Source of the DNA: Paenibacillus sp. NEAU-GSW1 | Lineage (GTDB): Bacteria; Bacillota; Bacilli; Paenibacillales; Paenibacillaceae | Reading direction: 5' to 3' | NCBI RefSeq assembly: GCF_009737085.1 | Contig: NZ_WOVL01000011.1 | Span: 111,265-175,264 of the forward strand | Length of the DNA: 64,000 nt | Part shown: piece by piece, positions 53,783 through 62,262 of the stretch | Layout of the letters: each line of letters opens with the position of its first letter | Numbering within the stretch: the first letter of the stretch is position 1 | The notes under the pieces: model-generated | The model's input: only the letters and a program-made list of their open reading frames with translations | Database searches by the model: none | What the model was told of the DNA's origin: nothing | Program-made: the position numbers and the translations under genes

Positions 53783-54772
53783 ATGATTGAGACGAAAGCG
53801 CAAGTGGATGAGGCGGCGGAACAAATCGCTGCATTAAAAGCGGAAATAGGCAAAATCATCGTAGGCCAGCAGATGGTCGTCGAACAGCTGCTCTGGTGTT
53901 TGTTAGCCGGGGGACATGCGCTTTTGGAAGGAATTCCGGGTTTAGGGAAAACGATGCTGGTGCGGACGGTGGCAGATACGGTCGATTTGCAGTTTTCGCG
54001 CATCCAGTTTACACCCGATTTGATGCCGTCAGATATTACAGGTACGACGTTGATTGATTTCGGCGCGCAAGGGGCCGCTGCACAGCGGTTTCAACCGGGG
54101 CCGATTTTCGGCAATCTCGTATTGGCGGATGAAATAAACCGGGCTACGCCCAAGACGCAAAGCGCATTGCTGGAAGCGATGCAGGAAGGAACGGTAACCG
54201 CAGGCGGAACTACCCATTTGCTGCCGAAACCCTTTTTCGTGCTTGCGACGCAAAATCCGATCGAGCAGGAAGGTACGTATCCGCTGCCTGAAGCGCAGCT
54301 GGACCGGTTTTTGCTTAAAATCGGTGTCGACTATCCGACTAGGGAGCAGCTAAAGGAAATCGTGCTTCGGACGACTTCGCCTCGGCAGGAGCGGGCAACG
54401 GTCGTTTTGAACGGCGAACGTCTGCAGCAGCTTCAGCAATATGCGAAGCATATTCTAGTTGCTGACGATGTCCTTGATCTGGCTGTTCAGCTTGTTATGA
54501 TGACGCATCCGGCAGAGGCTGACGCGCCTGAAGAGGTGAAGCGTTACGCAAGATTTGGCGCAGGGCCGCGGGCGCTTCAGGCGATTATAGCGGTAAGCAA
54601 AGTAAGGGCGCTTTGCGGAGGCAAGCTGCACGTCGCGTGGAGCGACATTCGCGCCGTTGCGCTGCCAGCGCTGCGTCACCGTATTGTGCTGGGCTATGAA
54701 GCGCAGGCAATGGGCATTACAACCGATCGGCTGACGGAATTGATACTTGCGTCGCTGGAGTCCAAGCGATGA
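53783..54772 (+). CDS. MoxR-family AAA+ ATPase
   Basis: A 329-residue chaperone-type ATPase. Walker A GIPGLGKT near residue 52, Walker B NLVLADEINRATPKTQ, sensor 1 VLATQNPIEQEGTYPLPEAQLDRF, arginine-containing C-terminal lid (GPRALQAIIAVSKVRAL). ATG at 53783 follows GAGGTGATC; a GTG inside this site at 53774 is less likely. MoxR proteins activate VWA-domain partners by metal insertion or remodelling; the next three genes encode VWA-type proteins. The stop overlaps the DUF58 start. Confidence 0.96.
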   Translation: MIETKAQVDEAAEQIAALKAEIGKIIVGQQMVVEQLLWCLLAGGHALLEGIPGLGKTMLVRTVADTVDLQFSRIQFTPDLMPSDITGTTLIDFGAQGAAAQRFQPGPIFGNLVLADEINRATPKTQSALLEAMQEGTVTAGGTTHLLPKPFFVLATQNPIEQEGTYPLPEAQLDRFLLKIGVDYPTREQLKEIVLRTTSPRQERATVVLNGERLQQLQQYAKHILVADDVLDLAVQLVMMTHPAEADAPEEVKRYARFGAGPRALQAIIAVSKVRALCGGKLHVAWSDIRAVALPALRHRIVLGYEAQAMGITTDRLTELILASLESKR

Positions 54773-55764
54773 GCGAACAGCCGCTGATCGAACAGCATGC
54801 AAGCGACTCGCGACAAAATATCAAATTGCTTTTTCCCGACGTTGCGCTGCTTGCCCGCTTGGAACAACTAAGTGTTGCGGCAGGCAGCCGGATAAAAGGG
54901 ACAATGGCGGGCAAACTCCGCTCGAGCTCGCTTGGCGGCTCGCAAGAGTTTGCCGATTATCGGCCCTACGCCCCCGGCGACGATATTAGACGATTGGACT
55001 GGAACGTATACGGCAGAACCGGCCGCGCATATATGCGCCAGTATTGGGACGAGCAAGAACTTAGCGTTAATTTGCTCATTGATGTTTCCCGATCGATGAC
55101 GTTCGGCGGAACAGACAATAAGCTGCATTACGCCGTTCGGCTTGCAGCTTGCATAGCCTATGCATCGCTGTCGGGCGAGGATCGTATCGCGTTGAAGCTT
55201 TATGGCGACAGCAGACTCGAAAACCAGCTAATGCCGGTTAGAGGGAAAGCTTCATTGCCGATCGTATTTTCGATGCTCGCCGAAACGATACGCAAGGAGG
55301 AGAAGCTTCGTTCGGCGCTTTCGGACGCTGCATCGGCTCACACGCCGCCATCGCTCTCCATGTCGGAGGCGATAAACGCGGCGGGAGGCAAGCCGTTTAA
55401 ATCGGGAGTTGCTTTCCTGCTCACTGACGCGATGTATGAAGAAGGCATTGAAGAGGCGTTAACAGCGCTGCTTGCCGCAGGACAAAAAATTGTATTCATT
55501 CATTTACTAAGCCCGGATGAGCTGGAGCCGGATTTGTCGGGCGAATTGAAGCTGATCGACAGCGAGTTGGGCACGGGCAAAGATATTGCCGTGTCCGCTC
55601 CGTTAATTGACAAATACAAGAGAGCGGTTGACGGCTATCGTCAATATTTGCGGCAGTTGTGCGGCGAGCGCGGCATTGATTATTTGTTTATTGATACGGG
55701 CCGTCCGCTGAGTCAGGCTGTACAACGGGATTTATTGCAACGGGGCGTGCTGAGAAGCAAATAG
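54769..55764 (+). CDS. DUF58 domain protein
   Basis: A 331-residue soluble protein with the DUF58 signature FADYRPYAPGDDIRRLDWNV (about residues 60-79). The C-terminal half is VWA-like: it has the DxSxS metal motif as LLIDVSRSMTFG (about 105-116) and a late LLTDAMYEEG. DUF58 proteins are the usual partners of MoxR. It lacks the N-terminal membrane helices found in many DUF58 proteins (e.g. B. subtilis YeaD), so it is probably cytosolic. Overlaps moxR by four bases. Confidence 0.93.
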   Translation: MSEQPLIEQHASDSRQNIKLLFPDVALLARLEQLSVAAGSRIKGTMAGKLRSSSLGGSQEFADYRPYAPGDDIRRLDWNVYGRTGRAYMRQYWDEQELSVNLLIDVSRSMTFGGTDNKLHYAVRLAACIAYASLSGEDRIALKLYGDSRLENQLMPVRGKASLPIVFSMLAETIRKEEKLRSALSDAASAHTPPSLSMSEAINAAGGKPFKSGVAFLLTDAMYEEGIEEALTALLAAGQKIVFIHLLSPDELEPDLSGELKLIDSELGTGKDIAVSAPLIDKYKRAVDGYRQYLRQLCGERGIDYLFIDTGRPLSQAVQRDLLQRGVLRSK

Positions 55765-55779
55765 GAGGGCAAGACAAGG

Positions 55780-57744
55780 ATGCAATTTTTATCGCCGATT
55801 TCCGCCTTTTTTGCGCTTTCATTACCGGCAATTGTCATTTTGTATTTGTTAAAAAGAACTTATATCGATACTGAAATTTCGAGCCATATGCTTTGGAATC
55901 GGGTGTTGCAGGAGCAAGAAGCTAATCGGCCGTGGCAAAAATTGCGAAGACGTCCGTTGCTGCTGCTTCAGCTGCTTGCGGCTGCTCTGCTCGTACTGGC
56001 TATTATGGGGCCGTATTGGAAGCAATCGAATGCCCCTCAAGGTCACGCCGTCCTGATCGTCGACCGATCGGCAAGCATGACAGCGAAAGGCGACGACGAA
56101 CAACCGCTAATGGATCAGATGAAGGCGCAAGCGGCAAGCTGGATTTCGGAGCAGCCGTCTAATCGGCTGCTGACCATAATTGCTACAGGAGAGCAGCCGG
56201 AGCTGATTGCTTCCCGCGAGCTTGACCATAACGCAGCGATCGAAGCAATCAGCAGCCTGCACCCAACCTTCGGCGCAGCCGATAATCTGGCTGCGATGTC
56301 GCTGGCCGATTCATTGCTGACACAGGAATCTGACGGAGAAATCGTATTGTTTACCGACGGCAGATGGAAGGATGCGGCAGAGGTTAACGAGCTTCAGCTG
56401 CATTCGTCGCTTCGCCTCATGCTGGCAAGCGATAGCGTGGACGGCGGAAATGCCGCGATCGTACATTTCGGATTAAAGGATCAGCCTAACAGCGATAACA
56501 CACGCGAGGCGGTTCTGACGGTTCGCAATGATTCGAATGCTGCCCGTCAGATGACAATAAAGGTTTATGCGGAAGGTTCGAAAAGCGCGATTGCGACTGA
56601 GAAAATGAAAGCCGAAGCAAACGGCTGGGCGAGCGTGAAAATAAGCAAGCTCCCGGGTGGAGCAGCCTTCTACAAGGCTGTTCTCGAATATGAAGGCGAC
56701 CGCTATGAAGCGGATAATATGATGTACCAGTTTCCGGCCGCAGCAGGAGACAAGACGGCGCTGCTAGTCAGCGACGGAAATCTTTTTCTGGAGAAGGCGC
56801 TGCTGCTCGCAGGCGTGAGTACGTTGAAAGTAAATGCCGAGCAATACGTTCCTTCGGCCGAAAACGGCAAAGAGCTGGATTGGATTATTATCGACGGCGA
56901 TGCAGAAAGGCTGCTGAAGGATAAAAATTGGACGAAGCTGCTGCGGGAGAAGCCGGTTTGGTATATCGATCATCCCGATGAAACAGGGGCGGTTCCGGCG
57001 AATAGCCGAATCGAAATTGCTGCTCATCCGATTACTTCATATTTATCGCTAGCCGATACGCATATCGGAAGGCTGGATGAGCCTGCCGTTGCATGGGGGG
57101 AGCCCATTGTGAAATATGGAGGCATTCCAGCCATTTTTGCCGGGACTGTTGAAGGAAAGCCGCAATTGCGGTTTACGTTCGATCTTCAAGATACGGATCT
57201 GCCGCTTCGCCCTGAATTTCCGGTTCTGATCGTACAGGCTGCGGATTGGATGAGCGGGGGGATTAGGAGCGAGTTGGGTTCTTCGATTGCAGATGCGAAC
57301 GTTGAGGTGTCGGTAGGCAGCGATACGGCGAAAGCAGAGTGGATGCCTGTCGAATTGCTGAAAGGTTATGGACAGAGCAATGCGAATTCACCGATCGTCG
57401 CTGCCGACCTTACAAGCGGAGTGATTAATGCGCCCGCGATTCCGGGGTTGTATCGTTTGAAGGAATACGACGGATCCGGCAGAGCGGCGGGAGATCGGAT
57501 GCTGGCTGTGATGGCGGATCCGGGAGAGAATGAAGCTTTCGGACAGGCAACAGAGCCGATCGCTCCAGTCAGTGCGGCAAAAGCGCCAGACACAAATACG
57601 GACAATACAGAACAAATGGATCGTGCCGGTATCGGATTCGGAATGCCGGCAGCAGCTGCATCCGCTGCCGGATGGCTTGCGTTGCTGCTATTCGCGCTTT
57701 TGATCGGGGAATGGGAGGTGTATCGTCGTGGGAATGCAGGCTAA
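55780..57744 (+). CDS. BatA-like VWA domain membrane protein
   Basis: A 654-residue protein with an aerotolerance-regulator N-terminal domain (BatA type): two membrane spans (about 5-25 and 60-78) with HMLWNRVLQE between. Then a VWA domain (about 88-210) with the MIDAS motif VDRSAS and IVLFTDGRW. The long C-terminal part is beta-rich with an amidotransferase-like segment and ends in a final membrane span (about 625-645). Starts 15 bases after DUF58 with AGGAGGG upstream. In the operon it is the first of two large membrane VWA proteins. Confidence 0.9.
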   Translation: MQFLSPISAFFALSLPAIVILYLLKRTYIDTEISSHMLWNRVLQEQEANRPWQKLRRRPLLLLQLLAAALLVLAIMGPYWKQSNAPQGHAVLIVDRSASMTAKGDDEQPLMDQMKAQAASWISEQPSNRLLTIIATGEQPELIASRELDHNAAIEAISSLHPTFGAADNLAAMSLADSLLTQESDGEIVLFTDGRWKDAAEVNELQLHSSLRLMLASDSVDGGNAAIVHFGLKDQPNSDNTREAVLTVRNDSNAARQMTIKVYAEGSKSAIATEKMKAEANGWASVKISKLPGGAAFYKAVLEYEGDRYEADNMMYQFPAAAGDKTALLVSDGNLFLEKALLLAGVSTLKVNAEQYVPSAENGKELDWIIIDGDAERLLKDKNWTKLLREKPVWYIDHPDETGAVPANSRIEIAAHPITSYLSLADTHIGRLDEPAVAWGEPIVKYGGIPAIFAGTVEGKPQLRFTFDLQDTDLPLRPEFPVLIVQAADWMSGGIRSELGSSIADANVEVSVGSDTAKAEWMPVELLKGYGQSNANSPIVAADLTSGVINAPAIPGLYRLKEYDGSGRAAGDRMLAVMADPGENEAFGQATEPIAPVSAAKAPDTNTDNTEQMDRAGIGFGMPAAAASAAGWLALLLFALLIGEWEVYRRGNAG

Positions 57745-60637
57745 CTCGCCTTGGCTTCTCCTTCTCCTCATACCGTGGGGCTATTTCGTCTGGCGGATGA
57801 TTGCCTCGACAGCAAGGCTTCAGGGAAGCCGCAAAGCCGCGGTAATCACTATCCGCGCGATTATTATGCTGCTGCTTATCGCCATTGCTGCGCAATTGCA
57901 GCCGTTCTGGACGTTAAGCGAGCGGAACGTTGTTTTTATCGCCGACCGTTCTTCGAGCGTTCAGGCGGACGAAGCGTTAGGGCAATGGATCGCGAAAGCG
58001 ATGGCAGGCAAGGATGATGAGGACATGGGCGGCATCGTTACAGTCGGGCTGGACGCTGCGGTTGAAAGGGCGTTATCGAAAGACGCTTTGCGCAGTGAAG
58101 ACAGCTATACGTTCCGAGCTGTCGTTAATGATCAGTTTACTGACCTGTCACAAGGTCTGCGGCTCTCATCCGGCCTGCTTCAGCAAGCTGGCGGCGGTCG
58201 AATTGTTTTATTAAGCGACGGAGCGGAAAATGCGGGGAGCATGCTGAGACAGGCTGCCATGCTCAAGAGCGCTGGCATTGAAGTGGATGTCGTGCCGATC
58301 ACACCGCCGCAAGTGACAGACGCTGCTATCGAATCGTTTGATGTTCCGTCAACGCTTCGTCAGGGGGAGAAGTACAATTTTGAATTCACCATTACAAGCA
58401 CGACAGCCGGAAGCGGCGAGCTGCGATTATATGGCGACAATATAGAATTGACTCGAAGCGTAATTCAGCTGGAAGCAGGGGAGAACCGTTTCGCGCTGCA
58501 AAGCGCAGCGCTTGATCCCGGTTTTCATCAATTCCGCGCTGAGCTGTTTACGGACGGGGATGAACGCGAGCAAAACAATGAGGCTTATGCGTTCAGCAAA
58601 GTAAGCGGTCCGCCGGGTGTCCTGATCGTTGAAGGCGAGCCGGGCTCATCCGCCAATATCGAAGCCGCTATGGATGCATCTTTTATCCGGCACGAAACGA
58701 TAGCTCCGGAACGGCTGTCTGTCGAGCTGGCTTCCTATGCGGCATATGACAGCATCATTCTTCATAACGTTCCCGCAACGCGAATTGCCGAGAAACCGAT
58801 GGAATGGATCGCCAAAGCGGTCAGCGATTACGGAATTGGACTTGTGATGATTGGCGGCAACGACAGTTTCGGCCTTGGCGGATATTTCAAAACTCCGGTC
58901 GAACGAGCTCTGCCGGTCTATATGGATTTGAAAGGAAAACGGCAAATTCCGTCTCTCGGTCTTGTGCTTGTCATCGACCGCTCCGGCAGTATGTCGGACG
59001 GCAAGCTGGAGTTGGCGAAAGAAGCGGCGATGCGTACGGTCGAGCTGCTTCGCGAGGAGGATACTGTCGGCGTAGTCGCCTTCGATTCCTCGCCTTGGTG
59101 GGTTGTTGAACCGACAAAGCTGACGAATCGCGAGGATGTCATTAGCAAAATTCAAGGTATTCAGCCGGAAGGCGGAACGGAGATTTTTACGGCGGTACAA
59201 GAGGCCTATAATGAGTTGCTCGAAATGCAGACGCAGCGTAAACATATCATTTTGCTTACAGACGGACAGTCGGCGTCCAATCCAGGCTATAAAACGCTAA
59301 CGGACGCCATGGTGGAAAAGCAAATGACGATGTCAACCGTAGCTGTAGGCGACGGCGCGGATCAAACATTGCTGCAGCAGCTCGCAAAGGATGCGAAGGG
59401 AAGGTATTATTTTACGAAAGATGAAAGCACGCTGCCGGCAATATTTAGCCGCGAGACCGTTATGATGTCGCGTGCTTATATCGTGGAGCAGACATTTACT
59501 CCGCAAATCGGGCAGGCTGGCGACTGGTCTGCGCTGTGGAAAAACGGGATTCCGCAATTGAACGCATACGTCGCCACGACTGCAAAGGAAACGGCAGAAG
59601 TTGCGCTGCTTTCGCCGGAAGGCGATCCGATTCTGGCAAGATGGCCATACGGTTCGGGCAGGGCAGTAGCATGGACGAGTGATATGACGGGAAGATGGTC
59701 CCGAGAGTGGACTGCCTGGCCGGAAATGCCGAAAATGCTTACGGAATGGATAAAATGGACATTCCCTCAGTTCGAAAGCACGCCTTACTCGGTTCAAGCT
59801 GAGCTCGAGGGCCGTAAAGCGGATATTCGAATACGGGCAGAGGGCGGCGAAGGAGATTATTCGACCAAGCTGACTGCAGTCATCAACAATGCAGTCGGCG
59901 ATACGAAGATATTGGAGCCTGTTCCTGTTGCTCCAGGCGAATATAAGGCAAGCTTGCCGATAAACGAGCCGGGCGTCTATTTGATGCGGATCGGCGGAGG
60001 CGAGAATGCGGCGGGCGGCGCCGCTGCCGGAACGACAGCGGGCTTCGTCATTCCGTATTCTCCGGAGTATAGACTTCTTACGCACGATAACGGAGCGGAT
60101 ACGCTGAAGCAGCTTGCCGAAGCGACGGGAGGCAGCGTGCTTGCGTATGATCGTCCGCAAGATGCATTTGGATTTGCGCCTGAACGGATGCGGCAGCGAT
60201 TCGATTGGTCCCGCCATCTGTTCGTAACCGCACTGTTGCTATTATTGCTCGATATTGCGATGCGCAGATTGTCGCTTCCGTGGACTGCATGGGGGAAATG
60301 GCTGCATTCGCATCTAGCGTTCGCGAGGAAACAGAGCAACGAAGCCGCGCAAGCGGCATCGTCAGCATCCGTGCTGTCGGTATCGAGACTTCAGCAGCGG
60401 AAAAGCCGCGCCGCATCATTTTTTGAGAACGATAATGACCGACCGGCAGCGTCTGCCAAAGAAAACGTAAAGCGTACACAGGAAGTGATTCATAACGTAT
60501 CGCAGCAAGAAACGGTTAAACCTCAACCGACGGCGCCTGCTCGACATGAAGAGTCTGACTCATCCGCTGCGCCTAAGCCGGACAGCAACGAGAAAGTGAA
60601 TCGGCTTTTGGCGGCTAAAAATCGGACTAGGCGATAG
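57728..60637 (+). CDS. Large membrane protein with two VWA domains
   Basis: A 969-residue protein overlapping the preceding gene by 17 bases (GTG at 57728 after GGGAGGTG; ATG at 57734 is an alternative). Membrane spans at about 6-20, 35-58 and near 835-855. First VWA domain (about 70-210) with IADRSSS and LLSDGAEN; an amidotransferase-like fold with MIGGNDSFGLGGYF lacking a cysteine (about 300-395); second VWA domain (about 410-590) with VIDRSGSMSDG, GGTEIFTAV and LLTDGQS; then a beta domain. The cytosolic tail (about 860-969) is basic and polar, low complexity. Two complete VWA domains in one chain is unusual. Last gene of the operon. Confidence 0.9.
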   Translation: MGMQANSPWLLLLLIPWGYFVWRMIASTARLQGSRKAAVITIRAIIMLLLIAIAAQLQPFWTLSERNVVFIADRSSSVQADEALGQWIAKAMAGKDDEDMGGIVTVGLDAAVERALSKDALRSEDSYTFRAVVNDQFTDLSQGLRLSSGLLQQAGGGRIVLLSDGAENAGSMLRQAAMLKSAGIEVDVVPITPPQVTDAAIESFDVPSTLRQGEKYNFEFTITSTTAGSGELRLYGDNIELTRSVIQLEAGENRFALQSAALDPGFHQFRAELFTDGDEREQNNEAYAFSKVSGPPGVLIVEGEPGSSANIEAAMDASFIRHETIAPERLSVELASYAAYDSIILHNVPATRIAEKPMEWIAKAVSDYGIGLVMIGGNDSFGLGGYFKTPVERALPVYMDLKGKRQIPSLGLVLVIDRSGSMSDGKLELAKEAAMRTVELLREEDTVGVVAFDSSPWWVVEPTKLTNREDVISKIQGIQPEGGTEIFTAVQEAYNELLEMQTQRKHIILLTDGQSASNPGYKTLTDAMVEKQMTMSTVAVGDGADQTLLQQLAKDAKGRYYFTKDESTLPAIFSRETVMMSRAYIVEQTFTPQIGQAGDWSALWKNGIPQLNAYVATTAKETAEVALLSPEGDPILARWPYGSGRAVAWTSDMTGRWSREWTAWPEMPKMLTEWIKWTFPQFESTPYSVQAELEGRKADIRIRAEGGEGDYSTKLTAVINNAVGDTKILEPVPVAPGEYKASLPINEPGVYLMRIGGGENAAGGAAAGTTAGFVIPYSPEYRLLTHDNGADTLKQLAEATGGSVLAYDRPQDAFGFAPERMRQRFDWSRHLFVTALLLLLLDIAMRRLSLPWTAWGKWLHSHLAFARKQSNEAAQAASSASVLSVSRLQQRKSRAASFFENDNDRPAASAKENVKRTQEVIHNVSQQETVKPQPTAPARHEESDSSAAPKPDSNEKVNRLLAAKNRTRR

Positions 60638-60650
60638 AATTCTCACATGG

Positions 60651-60700
60651 AACAAACGCTTTGCCGGGGCATATTGCTTCTGGCAGAGCGTTGTTTTATT
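60651..60700 (+). terminator. Rho-independent terminator ending the MoxR/VWA operon
   Basis: AACAAACGCTTTGCC pairs with GGCAGAGCGTTGTT (one G-T/T-G mismatch) across a 16-base loop, followed by TTTTATT. Confidence 0.75.
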
Positions 60701-60705
60701 CTGGC

Positions 60706-60735
60706 TGGACATCGGCATTGCAAGAACGATACAAT
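60706..60735 (+). promoter_or_regulatory. Sigma-A promoter for the DUF1992-rhodanese pair
   Basis: TGGACA (60706-60711), 18 bases, TACAAT (60730-60735), just after the terminator and about 20 bases before the gene. Confidence 0.55.
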
Positions 60736-60753
60736 AGTCCAAGAGAAGGAGCG

Positions 60754-61161
60754 ATGATAGCGGTGGACTGGTTATCTTCTCTTGTTGAGCAGCGAATTCA
60801 AGAAGCGATGGCAAAGGGCGAGTTCGACAACTTGCCGGGTAAAGGCAAGCCCTTGGAGCTTGAGGATCTGTCCTTTGTGCCGGAGGACCTTCGCGTCAGC
60901 TTCAAGCTATTGAAAAATGCAGGCGTCGTGCCAGAGGAAATGGCGCTCGCCAAAGAAATGGTTACACTTCAGGAATTGCTTGACCTTTGCAAGGATGAGA
61001 AGGAACGCAATTCGTTGACGCGCAAGCTAAACGAGAAAAGGCTTCGCTATCGGATGATGATGGAAGCTAGAGGCTGGAGCCAATCTTCGGCTTTTACGCA
61101 ATATGAAACGCAAATTATAGAGAAAATCGAGAGGACGGATGAAAATGATCGCAACAATTAA
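60754..61161 (+). CDS. DUF1992 (DnaJ homologue subfamily C member 28-like) protein
   Basis: A 135-residue protein with the DUF1992 signature at the N terminus: VEQRIQEAMAKGEFDNLPGKGKPL, with FVPEDLRVSFKLLKNAGVVP following. No J domain is present despite the family name; function unknown in bacteria. AAGGAG lies only two bases before ATG 60754, so the GTG at 60763 (11 bases away) is possible; both give nearly the same protein. Overlaps the rhodanese gene by 23 bases. Confidence 0.9.
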   Translation: MIAVDWLSSLVEQRIQEAMAKGEFDNLPGKGKPLELEDLSFVPEDLRVSFKLLKNAGVVPEEMALAKEMVTLQELLDLCKDEKERNSLTRKLNEKRLRYRMMMEARGWSQSSAFTQYETQIIEKIERTDENDRNN

Positions 61162-61444
61162 CCCGGAAGAGGTAGAATCGTTATTAAAGGAAGGAAAGTC
61201 GCTTAACTTAATCGATGTCCGCGAACTCGACGAGTGGGAGTCCGGTCATATTAAAGAAGCGCGTTTTCTGCCGCTGTCCGAGCTTGAAGCGCGGCTTGGC
61301 GAGCTCGACAAAAACGAGGAATACATTATGGTATGCCGGAGCGGCGGCCGGAGCGGCAGAGCTTGCGAATATATGCAGGCGCTTGGTTACAAAGTAACCA
61401 ATATGACGGGCGGCATGCTGCAATGGCAAGGCGAAGTTGAATAA
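61139..61444 (+). CDS. Rhodanese-like domain protein
   Basis: A 101-residue single-domain sulfurtransferase. LNLIDVRELDEWESGHI is the rhodanese start and the active-site loop MVCRSGGRSG holds the catalytic cysteine, followed by MTGGMLQWQ. Overlaps the DUF1992 gene; ATG 61139 and 61145 are both possible starts, with GAGAGGAC upstream. It handles sulfane sulfur; the acceptor is unknown. Confidence 0.95.
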   Translation: MKMIATINPEEVESLLKEGKSLNLIDVRELDEWESGHIKEARFLPLSELEARLGELDKNEEYIMVCRSGGRSGRACEYMQALGYKVTNMTGGMLQWQGEVE

Positions 61445-61460
61445 GCAACCATGAAAATCA

Positions 61461-61505
61461 GGGGCTGTCTCAATAGGTGATCATACCTATAAGGCAGCCC
61501 CTTTT
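61461..61505. terminator. Bidirectional terminator between rhodanese gene and clpP
   Basis: GGGGCTG and CAGCCCC with inner ATAGGT/ACCTAT, followed by TTTT; convergent genes on both sides. Confidence 0.85.
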
Positions 61506-61507
61506 AA

Positions 61508-62095
61508 TTAGCCTACGCTAGTAATGATCTTATCGATCATTCCGTATGCCAGCGCATCTTCCGCAGTCAAAAAGGTGTCGCGGTCCATATCTTTTTCGAC
61601 TTTTTCCAGCGGCTGTCCGGTTCGCTCCGATACGATTTGGTTTAGACGCGTACGAGTATCGACAATACGCTTGGCGCTAATCGCAATATCGGATGCTTGC
61701 CCTTGCGCGCCGCCGTGCGGCTGATGGATCATCACCTCGCTGTTGGGCAGCGCGTAACGGTGGCCCTTAGCGCCGGAAAGCAGCAAAATGGCCGCAAAGG
61801 AGGCGGCCATGCCGACGCAAATGGTATGCACTTGTGGTTTGATGTATTGCATCGTATCATAGATGGCGAAACCGGCAGTTGTGGAGCCGCCAGGGCTGTT
61901 GATAAACAGCGAAATGTCTTTATCCGGATCTTCCGCCGCCAAGAAGAGCAGCTGCGCCATAATGCTGTTTGCGGTTTGATCGTCGATCGCGGATCCAAGA
62001 AATACAATCCGATCCTTTAGCAATCGGGAATAAATGTCATAGGAACGTTCACCGTTTTTGGTTTGTTCAACAACATAGGGCATATACATACTCAC
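61508..62095 (-). CDS. clpP: ATP-dependent Clp protease proteolytic subunit (paralogue)
   Basis: A 195-residue ClpP serine protease. The catalytic serine lies in [11 protein letters not shown] (instead of the usual AASMGxFLL), the histidine in [14 protein letters not shown], and the aspartate near KDMDRDTF. On the minus strand GTG at 62095 has GGAGG nine bases upstream; TTG at 62104 is too close to that site. A promoter TTGACG-N17-TAATTT is read upstream. No CtsR heptad repeat was seen, so this is likely a second ClpP rather than the heat-shock clpP. Confidence 0.93.
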   Translation of the reverse strand: MSMYMPYVVEQTKNGERSYDIYSRLLKDRIVFLGSAIDDQTANSIMAQLLFLAAEDPDKDISLFINSPGGSTTAGFAIYDTMQYIKPQVHTICVGMAASFAAILLLSGAKGHRYALPNSEVMIHQPHGGAQGQASDIAISAKRIVDTRTRLNQIVSERTGQPLEKVEKDMDRDTFLTAEDALAYGMIDKIITSVG

Positions 62096-62167
62096 TGCAA
62101 TCAACCTCCGTTTGTTCGTTTTAGCTTACATATCGGAAAACGAATTGGAGACGTTGCAGGATACGGC

Positions 62168-62196
62168 AAATTAAGCATTGAAAATAAAATCGTCAA
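62168..62196 (-). promoter_or_regulatory. Sigma-A promoter of clpP (minus strand)
   Basis: Reading the minus strand, TTGACG (plus 62191-62196), 17 bases, TAATTT (plus 62168-62173). It is 72 bases from the clpP start, inside the leader region shared with the divergent sigma-factor gene. Confidence 0.5.
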
Positions 62197-62262
62197 CCAG
62201 CTCAAAGCGCGTATCTTTTTCTCGATGGCGGACGTTTACTATTGCAAAGGGAGGTAGTGCGA

